From Carya illinoinensis (taxonomy: Eukaryota; Streptophyta; Magnoliopsida; Fagales; Juglandaceae), in the NCBI RefSeq assembly GCF_018687715.1, contig NC_056765.1, positions 5,630,501-5,694,500 of the forward strand: a DNA stretch of 64,000 nt, in the 5' to 3' direction. Below are positions 25,791 to 37,396 of this stretch, piece by piece. The stretch's first letter is position 1. Every line of letters starts with the position of its first letter. The notes below the pieces were generated by a model, which made no database searches, was not told the DNA's origin, and saw only the letters and a program-made list of their open reading frames with translations. The translations under genes were made by a program, and so were the position numbers.

Positions 25791-26679
25791 TATTTATTTA
25801 TTTTTAGAGTGTGTCTACACTCACTATTGGGGGCTCCCGTTCAGCTGAAATACATATCTTTTTACATTATTGTTTTTAATATTTTTAAATGTTTTTAATA
25901 AAAAAAGTTATAATATTATTAAATAATATTTTCTTAATTATTAAAAAATAAACTAAAAATAAAATAAAACTAGAGCAATAGCTCAAGCGGGATCCACCAG
26001 CAGTAGAGAAATACTTTTTACAGTCGGGAAATGCAGTCGGTATGCAGTCGTAGAGAAAAAAATAAATTAATATAAGACTTATATGAAAAAAAATTATTTT
26101 TATAACTTTTTTTTATTTATGTAAATTTTTCTGAATATAAAATAATTTTTTTATAATTTTTTTTATTTATTTTGTACAACTAACTGTATATCGATTATAT
26201 TTTCCAACTGTATTTAGCAAATTCTCAGTATACCTAGCTTTTTCCTTATTTCTAAGTAGTGTTCACATTACGTACCTGTGGTCGTCGGTTGGGTTGTCGC
26301 TTTTATGGATAATGAAAATCTGGCATGTAAGCCAAATCGAATAAAAAAACGACACGACGTGCGTGAAACACGAAGCCCGCTTTTCTGTGCACGGACATTG
26401 AACAACCTGGACCAGGTTACCTGGTTTCGATCGATCTTCGTCTTTTTCTTCTTCAGCTGCTGGGACGCCTAGCCTGCGAATGACCACAGTTTCCTCGAGT
26501 GGTGCGAAATGAATCCTTCTCTCTCATTGTCTGTCATAGGACAGGACAGGACAGGCTATGTCAACAGCTTTGGCGCCCACAATCTGAGTCCCTCCCGGTC
26601 CGCTCCTGCCCGAGGATATTGATGGCCACCTCAACGAATCACACTACACTTTTTTTAAGCACAACAAAATATTATAATA

Positions 26680-26835
26680 AAAAAAGTTATTATAAAAATA
26701 AATTTATAAATTTAAGTGACTTATTATATTATATTAAATGATAAAATATTTTTATAATAAAATTAATTTAAAATATATTATAAAATTATATCAGTTTATA
26801 AATTTAACTATTTTTATAATTAAAATATTTTTCTT
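26680..26835. mobile_element. AT-rich TIR MITE, family 2, copy 2
   Basis: The left arm TTATAAAAATAAATTTATAA and right arm TTTATAAATTTAACTATTTTTATAAT are near reverse complements, as in the copies near 35945 and 41040. Confidence 0.5.
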
Positions 26836-27317
26836 TATATAAATATTGTAAGATTTATTTAATATATTTCATAATTTAGGCCTTTTGCCAACCTCTTCCA
26901 AAATTTAATTCTACATTAGATTATTTATTTAAACTATATTATATGATGGTTCGAGAGGAGAGAAAATAAACTGAAAAAATTGAATGCCTAAAGTTACTAT
27001 TGATCTTCATATTATATATTGAGCTCTGTAGCTAAAATTTGATCTTTTACTTTTGAGAAATGATAGGGTCATCGAATTTTTGTGCATATATATATTTGTA
27101 CTGATTTTTTATTTAATAATGAAAGAATTGTATTTTAATAAGCTTATAAATTTAATTTTATTAACAAAATGTTTAAAGTGATTTTAAAAAAAATATTTGA
27201 AGAAAAAAGAGAAAAAAAATTATATTATTCGATACTCATTGGTTACCAAATTTTCTGTAAGAATTGTACGGTACTTTACTTTTTAGAGCAAATGGCTACA
27301 CCAGTACTTTTATTCTG

Positions 27318-27515
27318 ATAGATATATTAAGAGATTATTTCGAAAGTGTGATGAGATGATAAAAGTTTTGATAAAAATTAAATAAAATATTTTTTAAATA
27401 TTATTATTATTTTAAAATTTAAAAAATTTAAATTAAGATTTAAAAAAATTATTATCACATTTTTTGTATAAAAATTATAATAATAAAATGAAATAAAATA
27501 AATTTAAAGTGTTTA
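27318..27515 (+). mobile_element. MITE, GATGAGATGAG family
   Basis: It begins near GATTATTTCGAAAGTGTGATGAGATG and contains AATTAAATAAAATATT and the ATTATTATTATTTTAAAATTT block of the family. It lies 250 bp upstream of the P450 start codon. Confidence 0.5.
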
Positions 27516-27692
27516 TCAATTCCTTTAAATTTGTACAAATCATATTCCTTATTGCTGATAAAATTTCTCCATGCAAATAGGTGCATTAATTTCAAGCTAC
27601 TGCCTTTACTTCTTCTTCTTCTTCTTCTTTTTATTTTTTATTTTTTATTTTTTAATTCAACAAAAATAAAGAGAAGGACAAATGAATTTTGC

Positions 27693-27699
27693 TATAAAT
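27693..27699 (+). promoter_or_regulatory. TATA box of the CYP82-family gene
   Basis: TATAAAT lies 65-71 nt before the start codon at 27764. A transcription start near 27725 would leave a leader of about 40 nt. Confidence 0.5.
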
Positions 27700-27763
27700 T
27701 ACACATGCAAGTCTCGTTTCAATCTGCATTCCATCCCAATATCTTCAAGCTCATATAAGCAAC

Positions 27764-30700
27764 ATGGAGTTTTCCTTCCAAACAATCTTAGCGCTTATAG
27801 CTTTGCTACTCCTCTTTAGTCATGTCTTGAAAAAGGTTGCATCACGTACCATTTACAGGCGTGACGCCAAACTCATTGCAGTCCCTGAACCATCAGGGGC
27901 TCTGCCCGTTTTGGGTCACCTCCATCTTCTAGGAGGCCAAGGCCCAGCCGCCCGAACTCTTGGTGCCATGGCCGATAAATTTGGTTCACTCTTCTCTCTC
28001 AGGTTCGGTCTCCGGCGGGTCTTGGTTGTGAGTAGTTCGGAGATGGCAAAGGAATGCTTGGCTACAAACGATAGAGTTTTTGCTACGAGGGCGAGCATAG
28101 CAGCGGGAAAATACATGGGTTACAACAACGCCGTTTTTGCGCTTGCTCCTTATGGAGAGTATTGGCGTGATGTGAGAAAGATGGCCATCCTCGAGCTTCT
28201 ATCAAGCCAACCGATTGAAAACCGAAAGCATGTCCGAGCATCAGAGGTGGAGTCGCTCGTTAAAGATGTGTACTCGGTGTGCGAAAACAACGGGGTGGTG
28301 GATATCAGTGATTTGCTCGAGCACATGACATTCAACATCATCCTCAGGGCGCTAGTAGGAAAGCGATTTTCCAGTAGCGAATATGGAGAAAGAAACAGCG
28401 AGGGGAACCGTATCAGAAGCGGGATAAAGGAGGCTTTGCGTCTCAGTGGGGTTTTCGTCATGTCGGACGCCATTCCATATCTTGAATGGATGGACTTCCA
28501 AGGGCATGTTGGTTCCATGAAAAGAACCGCAAAGGAACTTGACTCTGTGGTTGATGCTTGGCTCAAAGAACATCTACGACAGAAATCGGTGGGTGAAAGT
28601 GATTTTATGGATGCAATGCTATCGACCCTTCCGGCAGATGCTGTGATTGCGGGCCATACTCGTGATACTATCATCAAGGCGACAACAGTGGTATGTTAAC
28701 GTTGTTGTCATGAGTTAGCTTGTTCCTAGCTCGACTGTTTTAAAGATGGAAAAATATAGTTGCAAGTATAGTTGTGCACTAATCTGTATATCAATGTGAT
28801 GTGATTGGTTAAAAGGTAGATTTTATTGAAAATAATATTAATTTAAATTTTAAGTATGAATAAATTAGTATTAGTACACAGATTAATGCATAACTTTGCT
28901 TGTATGTAGCAAAACTCTTTAAAGATTATTCTTCATGGGCTTTCCGTGATATTTTGTGTGGTTGGTATGTATCATGGCCAGCCATGATGATCGAAGACAG
29001 TATTTTTCTTGGGTGCAAAATCTAATTAAATATATAACTAGTCAAGAATAACTAATAATATATGATTTAATTAATATTAAGTAATGTTACATATAATTAT
29101 AGAGTGTGTATATGCTGTGTAATCATTTTAAAAAAGAACGAGGTCTACGATTAAAAAGTTAGTTTTTTTTTTTTTTTTATGTGAGTCTCTTATTAATTCA
29201 TTTTTTTAAAGAAATTGCACGGCACTTGCACAATCACAACTATAAATATCATTTATCATTAATATTGTATCAAATCACTTAAGATTATAATTTTTTATAT
29301 ATTGTAAAATAGATTTACCTTTTATATCAAGTCCTATCAATTTGTAAATATTTTATTTTTTTAAGATTTCTGTGTAAATCTAGCATTTCTATTTCATATT
29401 TTTGTTTATTGACATTGGGTATTTGAGAACAGCAACCCGATTAATTATGAGAGTACACAGGCTCTCGATAAGGAGTTTTTCGCAAGTGCAACTTGAGTAA
29501 CTTAAGAAAAAAATCTAATCCAATCCAATATCTCCTAAAGATTATTTGCACTCAAGAAAATTCAAACCTTACACTTTGAATGGAGCAGACCATGCACCGA
29601 GACCAATATCTTTACCACTTAAAGCCAACCCCGAATTGTTATTTCTCTTTCATAATTAACCCCCAAAGTTAGTTAAAAAAGTTCCAAAAGTTTAAAACAC
29701 TTACATATAACCAAACAAAGTTTACCAAAAGATTTACATTCGTTAATTATTGAAGGTGATGAAATAGAAAAAGGATCCCTTTAAGGACCTTGATCCCGAT
29801 AAAATTCATTAATCTGCATGCCCTCCTATGTGCATGTGAATTCCTTATAATTGAGTCACTTGATGATCAATCACTTGCATATATAAAGGAAAATTCTATA
29901 AACTACACTGTTATTTTACTTCCATTTCACTATACAAGATGTGGTACAATTATCATAATTAAAGGATCCTTTATTGGATAATTTTTTATTATCGAATGGT
30001 AATAAATAAATACAACTTCTTATATAGTAAGATGACATGGTCACGTGGTATATAGCATTTCTCATATATTAATTTTAATGATCTTTTTTTATTTCTTATA
30101 GAGATAAATACATATTTTATATTTCATTAAATCCATAAAAATATTTTATGTTCAAGTTTTTTTAAAAAAATCTTCTACTATATTCATTCATCGATTCATT
30201 TATTAATTATTTGCAGGTTCTCATCCTAACCGGCGCAGGAAGCACAGCTGCTACTCTAACATGGGCACTCTCGTTACTCTTAAACCATCCGAAAGTGCTC
30301 AAGGCTGCCCAAGAAGAGCTAGACATTCACGTAGGGAAAGAAAGATTGGTGCAAGAATCTGATATCAGCAACCTAAACTACCTCCAAGCCATTGTCAAGG
30401 AAACCCTACGCCTATACCCACCAGGTCCTCTCACAGGGCTGCGCGAGGCCATGCAAGATTGTAACCTCGGCGGCTTTCATGTTTCCAAGGGCACCCGTTT
30501 GATCATCAACCTATGGAAGCTGCAACGAGACCCGCAAATATGGTCAAATCCGTCCGAATTCCAACCGGAGAGGTTTCTGACAACTCACGCAGACATCAAA
30601 TTCGGGGGCCAGAACTTTGAGTATATTCCGTTTAGCTTTGGCAGAAGGTCGTGCCCCGGAACTTCTTTCGGCTTGCAGGTGGTTCACTTGGCACTAGCTC

Positions 30701-30837
30701 GTTTGCTGCAAGGATTTGACATCTCCACCATGGGAGGTGTGAAGGTGGACATGCGTGAGGGACTGGGAGTTGACTTACCTAAGGTAGATCCACTCGTACT
30801 TGTACCCAAGCCACGCCTTCCAATGGAGCTTTATTAA
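27764..30837 (+). CDS. Cytochrome P450, CYP82 family
   Basis: This is a haem monooxygenase expected on the ER membrane. Exons 27764-28690 and 30217-30837 (927+621 nt, 515 aa) are joined by a phase-0 intron at the position usual for A-type P450s. In order: N-terminal membrane anchor (residues 6-20), proline hinge PEPSGALPVLGHL (41-53), C-helix WRDVRK (134), I-helix LTGAGSTAATLTW (313-325), K-helix ETLR (371-374), PERF (426-429), and haem loop FSFGRRSCPG with Cys455. Overall sequence and the T-G-x-x-S-T form of the I-helix look nearest to CYP82G1, the Arabidopsis homoterpene (DMNT/TMTT) synthase; other CYP82 members (CYP82C, CYP82D) are alternatives, so the substrate is not assigned. The acidic residue usual in the I-helix is Gly317 here. 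The 1.53-kb intron is AT-rich. Confidence 0.93.
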
Positions 30838-31024
30838 ATGCTTTGATAGGTTGTTAATTATAGTATATATGTTGCTTGTTAGAGGTTAAGAATAGAATAA
30901 CAATTGCCCTACTCTTTAGGCAATTAATCATCCGCTGTATTCCCCATGGAGCAAACAATCTGTGTTGAAATACAGTTTCTTAGTTGGCAGGAGATAAAGT
31001 AAATCTGCTACAAATTTTAGGGGT

Positions 31025-31660
31025 GTAAGGAGTTCGATCGAGACCGACCAGTCCAGTTTCAAGTTCTATAAATTTTGAGTCAGATTGGACCGAATCAAAG
31101 TCTTATATATATTTTTAAAATATTTTTAATAATTTAATATATTATTTTTATATAATAATTATATAAGTTAATGATGTAATATTTACCTAATTTATTATCA
31201 TTAGTCATATAAAATATAAAATAATATATATTATCAATTAATAATAAATCATAAATTATATGATAATTTATATCATTATATGTAAATAGTTAATACATCA
31301 TACATTCATACATACTCTACTATTTAAACTTAATTAAAATAATTAGATAATTTTTTTTAAATACCTAAATTACAAGTAAATATGAATAATCTATATATAA
31401 TAAAATATTTTATATTCATTAACCATATATAAAATGTATAACATGATTAATAATAAAGAATAAAGTCTAAGTTAGTAGATAGTAACTATTAACATCATAA
31501 ATATTTTTTTAATAAGTTAATTACATAATCTACATTAATAATTTATTTAATTTTAATTTAATAATTTAAATAAATTTTATTTATTAATTTATTTAAAAAA
31601 ATAAAAAATAATTAGGCCGGACTGGTCCGGTTCGGTCCTTCGGTCTGGCATCACTTTAAG
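31025..31660. mobile_element. Repeat with GGTCCGG-type inverted ends and AT-rich core
   Basis: The left edge GATCGAGACCGACCAGTCCA and the right edge GCCGGACTGGTCCGGTTCGG are partly inverted (GGACTGGTC-type blocks) around about 500 bp of nearly pure AT. It is probably a non-coding transposon. TSD not resolved. Confidence 0.4.
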
Positions 31661-31839
31661 GTGGAAAAAATACAGATAAGTAAATTAAATTTTAAAAATA
31701 TTAATATTCTCCTTTCAATATATATTGGTCTACCTTAAATGATTTTTCTCGTCCAAGTTCAGACAAAACAGTAATGGATTCAAATCCTTCAAGTAGGACT
31801 CAATTATTGAAGTAATGGGGGAACACCCTCATTTATCAA

Positions 31840-32000
31840 AGAACAAAAGGTATGGAAGATAAGACAGAAAATAAATTCAATACAGGGATCGAACCCGTGC
31901 GCTGGACCCCAGGGATGGTGCCAATTTGCTCTGGTGTGCACCTGATTCATGGCTAACTCACCAGTACACCAATTGAAGAAACTAACATACCAGTTGCTAG
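31840..32000 (-). mobile_element. Possible tRNA-derived SINE
   Basis: On the minus strand a good RNA polymerase III B-box, GGTTCGATCCC (about 31885-31895), lies about 65 nt after an A-box-like TGGTGAGTTAGCC (about 31950). No cloverleaf can be folded, so this is not a tRNA gene. No terminal repeats or TSD were identified. Confidence 0.3.
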
Positions 32001-32283
32001 CGACCGAGTAAATTACATAGCATACAGAAGCAAGCAAACAGAGAAGCAGTCCCATTATCAGGATGAAAATGATCCAATAATCTATCAACTAAAGAGATGA
32101 AATGAGAGAGACACTGGATACCATTCAAAACCCTTCATCTTTAATGACAGCAGATAGACTATACATTCGAAAATTCTTGAGTACTTGCAAAATAAAGCGA
32201 AAAGGTATGCAGCCAAACTTCTATTTACAAAGAGAATTACCCGAAAGCAGCAATTTTTTCTACTTAATAACCTCCCTGTTCGA

Positions 32284-35075
32284 CTAATTATCCTCGAGCT
32301 TATACACACTGTCAATGTATTCTTCTGCGTCCCAAAGGAATGAACCAAAAGCAACAGCCTCCAATGCCAACCTCTTCAGACTCGAAAATGAAGTAAAGAT
32401 CAACTCATTATTCTCAATTACATTAACCTTTTCATCCCCAAAAAGTGCACAGCAATGACTCTCAATCAAGTTAACAGCCTCCTTAGATTTAAGTTTTGCA
32501 CATCTCTGCAATGTAGCAGGGTCAAATTCCTTCACATAACATTTCAACGTTTGACGTTTCATTTCCTGGTTAGTTGACCCTTGAGAATATGACATAGATT
32601 GCACATTACTGACACGGCCAAAGAGAAGATTTTTCAATCCATACGGACACATCTCTTGGAACTGAAGGGGGGTCCTACGCCCAAGATTGTCCTGGTTTAC
32701 CAAAGCTAGACCTTGCTCCAAGTGGTGCCTCAATGAGGCAGACTTCAAAAAGTAGCCATATAAGATGGAGGCCGTGTATGCTTGGCTAAGCTTGAGCCGT
32801 GGAATCTTGGTAGTTGCCCAATGGTCTGTGACACTAGAATCTGCTCTCAAGCCGCTGACAGTTGTGACATGTTCCTTGACCATCTCCAAAACCTCCAAGC
32901 TGTGGATGGACTCCAGCTCCCAGTCCCTTGAAGGCCATATCTCTAGTCTGCCATTATAAATGCATCTAGAGAGTCTTGGAACCAAGGGGACTTTTATCTC
33001 AGAAAATTTATAAAAGATTAACATGTACATGACATCTTCAACTGCTAGTTGGCACTCTTGCTCCCTTAGTAGTGCAACCCTCCTATCATTCATATATATT
33101 TCAGGTCATTAAAAAAAGATTTAAGAAAATAAATACATTTGTTCTGATAATATCTGCAAATTAAAGTTCCAACATAACAGTTCAGTCGACAAAGTATTCC
33201 AATAACAGTTCATCCACCGGACCACCGGGGTTCTAGGCACTCAACATGAGTCATTAATTCCACCAAAGACACCAGAGACAATCACAATGCCATACCAACA
33301 TGAAATATGGACCTCAATTTGAGAAGTTCCATCCATAAAGAACATCAGACCCAAAGACTAAAACAACAGGCATCAAACTAATTGGAAGATGATGCCTCTG
33401 AATTTTGATTCCAGAATTAGGAGTTAAAAAAGACTACTGGGAAAGAATATTCAGTACAACTAGGTGTTAGTTTATTAAGGCAATGCATGGGCATGAATCA
33501 TGTAAGGGTAGGATAGGTGTTGATAGAATGGAACACAAAGCAACATGAAGAGTCAAACCCTGATCATGTCATCTCACAATGCTGAACTTATGTCACAAGG
33601 TAGGACAGTAACTGAAAATAGAGGATGTTATCTTACAATCCAGATCATGTAGGCGTCTAGCCATTTCTATCAGATTACAGGACACATAAAGCAGTTATAA
33701 GCATAGATGAGACACACTGCAGCCCTTCATTACATAATCTTTTATACGGCTATTGCAGCAGAATTCATTATGAATGGCTTCAAATGCTACATAAATACCA
33801 TAAACAATATGCTGTCAATAGATCTTACCATCTCCAACAAACACGATTGGGCACATTGCGTTATGCTACTGTGGTTAGTTACAACGAAGTTAAAATTTTC
33901 TTTGTAAGTGTGATACCTCATATAATAAGGATAATAGTAGGTGGTGTATGAGATCCCACATTACTTGAGAATGAGAAATTCTTGCTCTTTATAAGGTTCC
34001 AATGGGGCTCCAATTGTATAATTGATTAGTCCTTTTGGAGTATAGGCCATGTGGTTTAGGCCTTCCATTGGGGCGTTACAGTAAGTAATACTGTAGAGCA
34101 TCCATTTTAATGCCAATAGCAAAAGGCCCTTTTCATCTTTCATACATACAAAACAGCCTTCCCAAGTTCCCATTGAATCTCAAAAAAAGACAACATAGAA
34201 AACAGAAGGGAAAATGAGGCAATTAGACGTCCTGTTTTGTTTTTACATGCTTCAACAAGTTTCCGAACTTTGATCTGGAGTTTCCCAATCTAATCTGCTC
34301 AAATTTGGAAGAGACTGGAGCCATCCATAAGATGAAATTTAGCAAGTCGCAGGTCATGTCAAATTGCTGATATCATTGCATGAGCACATGACGCTATGAC
34401 AGTTCAAAGCTACAAGAGGGGACTACTTAATCCCCACAAGTTTAAAAAACCAAACATATTTCTAAGATACTTGCCTCGGATCACACCCTGATAACGACTC
34501 CAAAGTCACCCGCTTTACTCAACAAACTCTATGTGCATACATCATATAAACAAAAATAAATGAATGAAACAGTACATACATACATAAAGACGCATATATA
34601 GCGATACATAAGGAGATATAAACCGACAACTAAAGATAAATACTAAAGGAGCAGACCTGTGAAGGCAGGCTTCATCAGAGCCAGCGCTGAGCCGCATACG
34701 GGAAACGGCGCCATCGCGAACATCGGCCAAGAGCTTCAACTCATCCGCGACGGCGATGTGGAACAACTGGCGGTGGTTCTGCAACACACTGCTCAAGAAC
34801 CTCCCCGGCTGGGACCGGGGCTCGAGCGGCGAATTCAGGCTGCTACTGGGCTCGCAGTGGCTAGCCCCGGCGCTAGCGATTATCGAAAAGACCCTCCTGG
34901 GCCTGATGGAAAGACCGGATGTGGCACGCCTGGCGAGAAGGGGATTCTTGGGGAAGTCGAGAACAGTTTTCGTCGAAAAAGGAAGTGGCTTTCGAAACGA
35001 GGGAGGGGGATACGGAGAAGAAACTGTGAAAGCAGTGGGGGTGGGGTTGCTGTGGCGTAAGAAACAACAGTCCAT
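32284..35075 (-). CDS. Plastid-targeted DUF760 protein, UV-B-induced At3g17800-like
   Basis: Exons 34657-35075 and 32284-33082 (419+799 nt, 405 aa; the Arabidopsis relative is of similar size). The split codon joins CLH-R to RVALLREQE in phase. The first 60 or so residues are rich in Ser, Pro and Arg and poor in acid, as in a chloroplast transit peptide. Two DUF760 units follow: residues about 90-230 (FLSSVLQNH..., then AVEDVMYMLIFYKFSEIKVP, SRCIYNGRLEIWPS) and about 290-385 (DPATLQRCAKLKSKEAVNLI, ESHCCALFGDE). The family is reported as UV-B-responsive; its biochemical role is unknown. The 1.57-kb intron carries the solo LTR and the block copied to 59.9 kb. Confidence 0.9.
33861..34600. repeat. 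740-bp duplicated segment, copy 1 (in DUF760 intron)
   Basis: This segment matches 59901-60640 in the same orientation at a near-constant offset of 26040 bp, by eye about 93-95% identical. It lies wholly within the intron 33083-34656 and includes the solo LTR at 33909-34080. Confidence 0.93.
33909..34080 (+). mobile_element. TRIM-type solo LTR with TSD GTAAG
   Basis: A 172-bp unit begins TGTGATACC and ends GGCGTTACA (TG...CA). It is flanked by GTAAG at 33904-33908 and 34081-34085. The inner phrase GAGATCCCACATTACTTGAG followed by CTTTATAAGG is typical of small plant LTRs. A copy is carried in the second duplicated segment. Confidence 0.85.
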
Positions 35076-35237
35076 TAACAGAGTGTAAGAGGAAAGGCAA
35101 AGGATTTAAGAAGTTTGTAGTGCAAAGTGTGAGAGAGGGATTGGGCGAGTTCAATGTATACGATCCGGGTTTGACCTTACAGTGGCAGAGGGAGAAGGAC
35201 AGCCATGAAAGAGAAAAGGGAAGATCAATTGCCAATT

Positions 35238-35247
35238 ATTATATAAA
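35238..35247 (-). promoter_or_regulatory. TATA box of DUF760 gene
   Basis: On the minus strand TTTATATAAT lies about 165 nt before the start codon at 35075. The sequence between is CT-rich, as in plant leaders. Confidence 0.5.
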
Positions 35248-35249
35248 GA

Positions 35250-37380
35250 AAGAAAGAGAAGTGTCATCCCACAAAACCACTTATCAGTTATCACACTACA
35301 ATCCTATTATATTATTTAAAAAATTCGGCTTTATCTATATATTTTATTTAAAAATTCATGCATAATTGAATCTCTCACGCCCACAGAAATATCTTCTTAG
35401 TTGTTATAAGGGGGAAACAAATACACTTTCCATCTTCAAATCATCATATTTTTATATTTTTTATATGAATTATTGTTATAAAGTCTGACTGAGAATATCA
35501 TTTACAATATTTAAATAATAAGATTTACTTTTTAAAATTTAAAATTTATCTTTTAAATCAAATTATGACATAAAAATATTTTATTATGTATGTTCTATAC
35601 ATCGATTTAATAATATAATTTTTCGTTTTACATTTGATAAAATGATATTAATTAAAAACTAATTTGTTGATCTAATAAGCTATTTCAAATTGTTATATTG
35701 AGAGAAATATTTTATTTGCAAATAGATTTTATAAAATTAAATTTACAATTTAACACTGTTTAATATAATATATTAGATTATAAAATTATTTTTATTTTAA
35801 AATAAATCTAACATATAACATAAAATCACATATAAATTATAAATTTGTTTTATTTCTTTATATAGAAGTTTCTGGCACTAATATTGTAAGTTTGCCTTGT
35901 AAATTCTATTAAAGGAAAATATATCTTTTATAAGCATAAAGAGATTACATAAAAATAAATTTATAAATTAATGTGATTTTATGTAATTTGTTAAATTTAT
36001 TTTATATTAATAATAATTTTTTATAATCTAAAATATTATATTAAATTACGTTAATTTATAAATTTATTTTTATATAATATTTTTGTAGTTAAAATATTTT
36101 TTAAAAATGATAATATAATAATGATGGTAATCTACAGGTCAAGCCTCCATTTGAAAAGGCATTAGCAAACGAGTCAAATCCATCTACAATTTGGGCACCA
36201 CGCACACTGAAAATTTGCCCCCTACGGCACCCTGAAATGGACTGCTTATCTATTTTGCCCTTACTTATCAATTTCATTATTCATTTTTATTTATTATTAT
36301 TATATTTAGACAAGAGGTGGAGATGTATGATATTTTTTTAATATCATTTTTAATATCTTATATAAGATATAAGATATTTTTTTTAACAACAGTGCTAGGC
36401 TGTCGTTAGAAATGATCGCCGAGCATGCTGCCTAGCAGACTAGCCCATTATTAGTTTTTTATTTTATATTTTTTTAATATTTTTAAATATTTTTAAAAAA
36501 TAAAAAAAAATATATAAATACATTAAAAGTTCTATAGGATATAGGATAATATTGTTTATTATCTAAGCAACAGACGTGGGTAGTATCTGCCAACTGTAAA
36601 ATATTGAGTAAAGTACCAAAGATAGACATATAATTTTTTTAAAAATGTACTTGTAAATGGAGAATATTAATATATAATTTTAAACTCAAATTAGTAAAGA
36701 TTTAAATATCTTTAATAAAGTAATATTAACACTGATTGATTATAAAATAAGTTGTTATAAGAATATTTTTATCCTGAAATATTTAAAATTTAAATCATAG
36801 CCTTCAACATTTGTCTTTCATATCTAGAAAGAGTGATTTTACTCTAATACTTGCAACTGCTTGCTGGAAGTTATCGTTAGATTAAAATTAATTTTTTATT
36901 TATTTATTCATATTTATTTATTATTATAAAATATTTTTAAAAAATATAAAAATATATCAATACATTAATAGTCACTTTCTTAATTATTAAATAAAAAAAT
37001 TATAAAAAATGCAATAAGTATCAAAATGAGATGCCAAAATAGCATTTTTTATCTAGAAATTTTATCATCTATGGTGTTGACAGTGTAGTTGTCATCTCCC
37101 AACCAATAGTCCTTGCACATAGACATTTTATTTGGAGATTGTTAGTTGGCTGCATAATAATAATTTAAAAAACCATTGATAAATAATAAGAAAATAATCA
37201 TATGTGCGATGTTATATTTTATTGAGTTATTTTATTCAGAAATTTGTGTAGAGAACACACCATTCATATCATTAATTAATACGATATAATTTGATTTGTA
37301 AAACTCAAACCCGCAAATATTTCTTGTAAATTAAATCATGTCGTATCAACAGTATGCAATGTGTATACTCCATATATACC
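35250..37380. other. AT-rich intergenic DNA with MITEs
   Basis: No gene was seen. A family 2 MITE is at 35945-36105 and a probable reverse copy at 35695-35875. A stretch around 36875-37010 (ATTAATAGTCACTTTCTTAA, then TTATTAAATAAAA) resembles 60780-60830. Confidence 0.45.
35945..36105. mobile_element. AT-rich TIR MITE, family 2, copy 3
   Basis: The left arm ATAAAAATAAATTTATAAAT (35950 on), followed by TAATGTGATTTTATG, is mirrored by the right arm TAATTTATAAATTTATTTTTATA. This is the clearest inverted pair of the family in the window. Confidence 0.6.
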
Positions 37381-37396
37381 AACTTATAAATAGTAT

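Larger units (their letters stand above)
25320..27690. other. AT-rich intergenic DNA upstream of P450
   Basis: It contains MITE copies (listed separately) and a GC-richer island at about 26265-26640 with no convincing frame on either strand. TGCAGTCG occurs repeatedly at 26020-26055; the same octamer lies near both ends of the Pack-MULE at 45.3-46.4 kb, so a worn relative is possible. Confidence 0.4.
30838..32283. other. Intergenic DNA between P450 and DUF760 gene
   Basis: It includes the P450 3' UTR (AATAAC at about 30896 may act in 3' end formation), a GC-tipped repeat at 31025-31660 and a SINE-like stretch at about 31840-32000. No gene was recognised. Confidence 0.45.

Noticed and set aside
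28691..30216. P450 as two separate or broken genes
   Set aside because: The interval is a normal phase-0 intron with GT and TTGCAG ends at the family's usual position; joining gives a full 515-aa enzyme.
31850..31935. tRNA gene suggested by a GGTTCGATCCC T-loop
   Set aside because: No acceptor stem or anticodon arm can be paired around it; kept only as a weak SINE candidate.
33909..34080. Cassandra-type TRIM (5S rRNA promoter in LTR)
   Set aside because: No 5S-like A or C box was seen in the 172-bp LTR.
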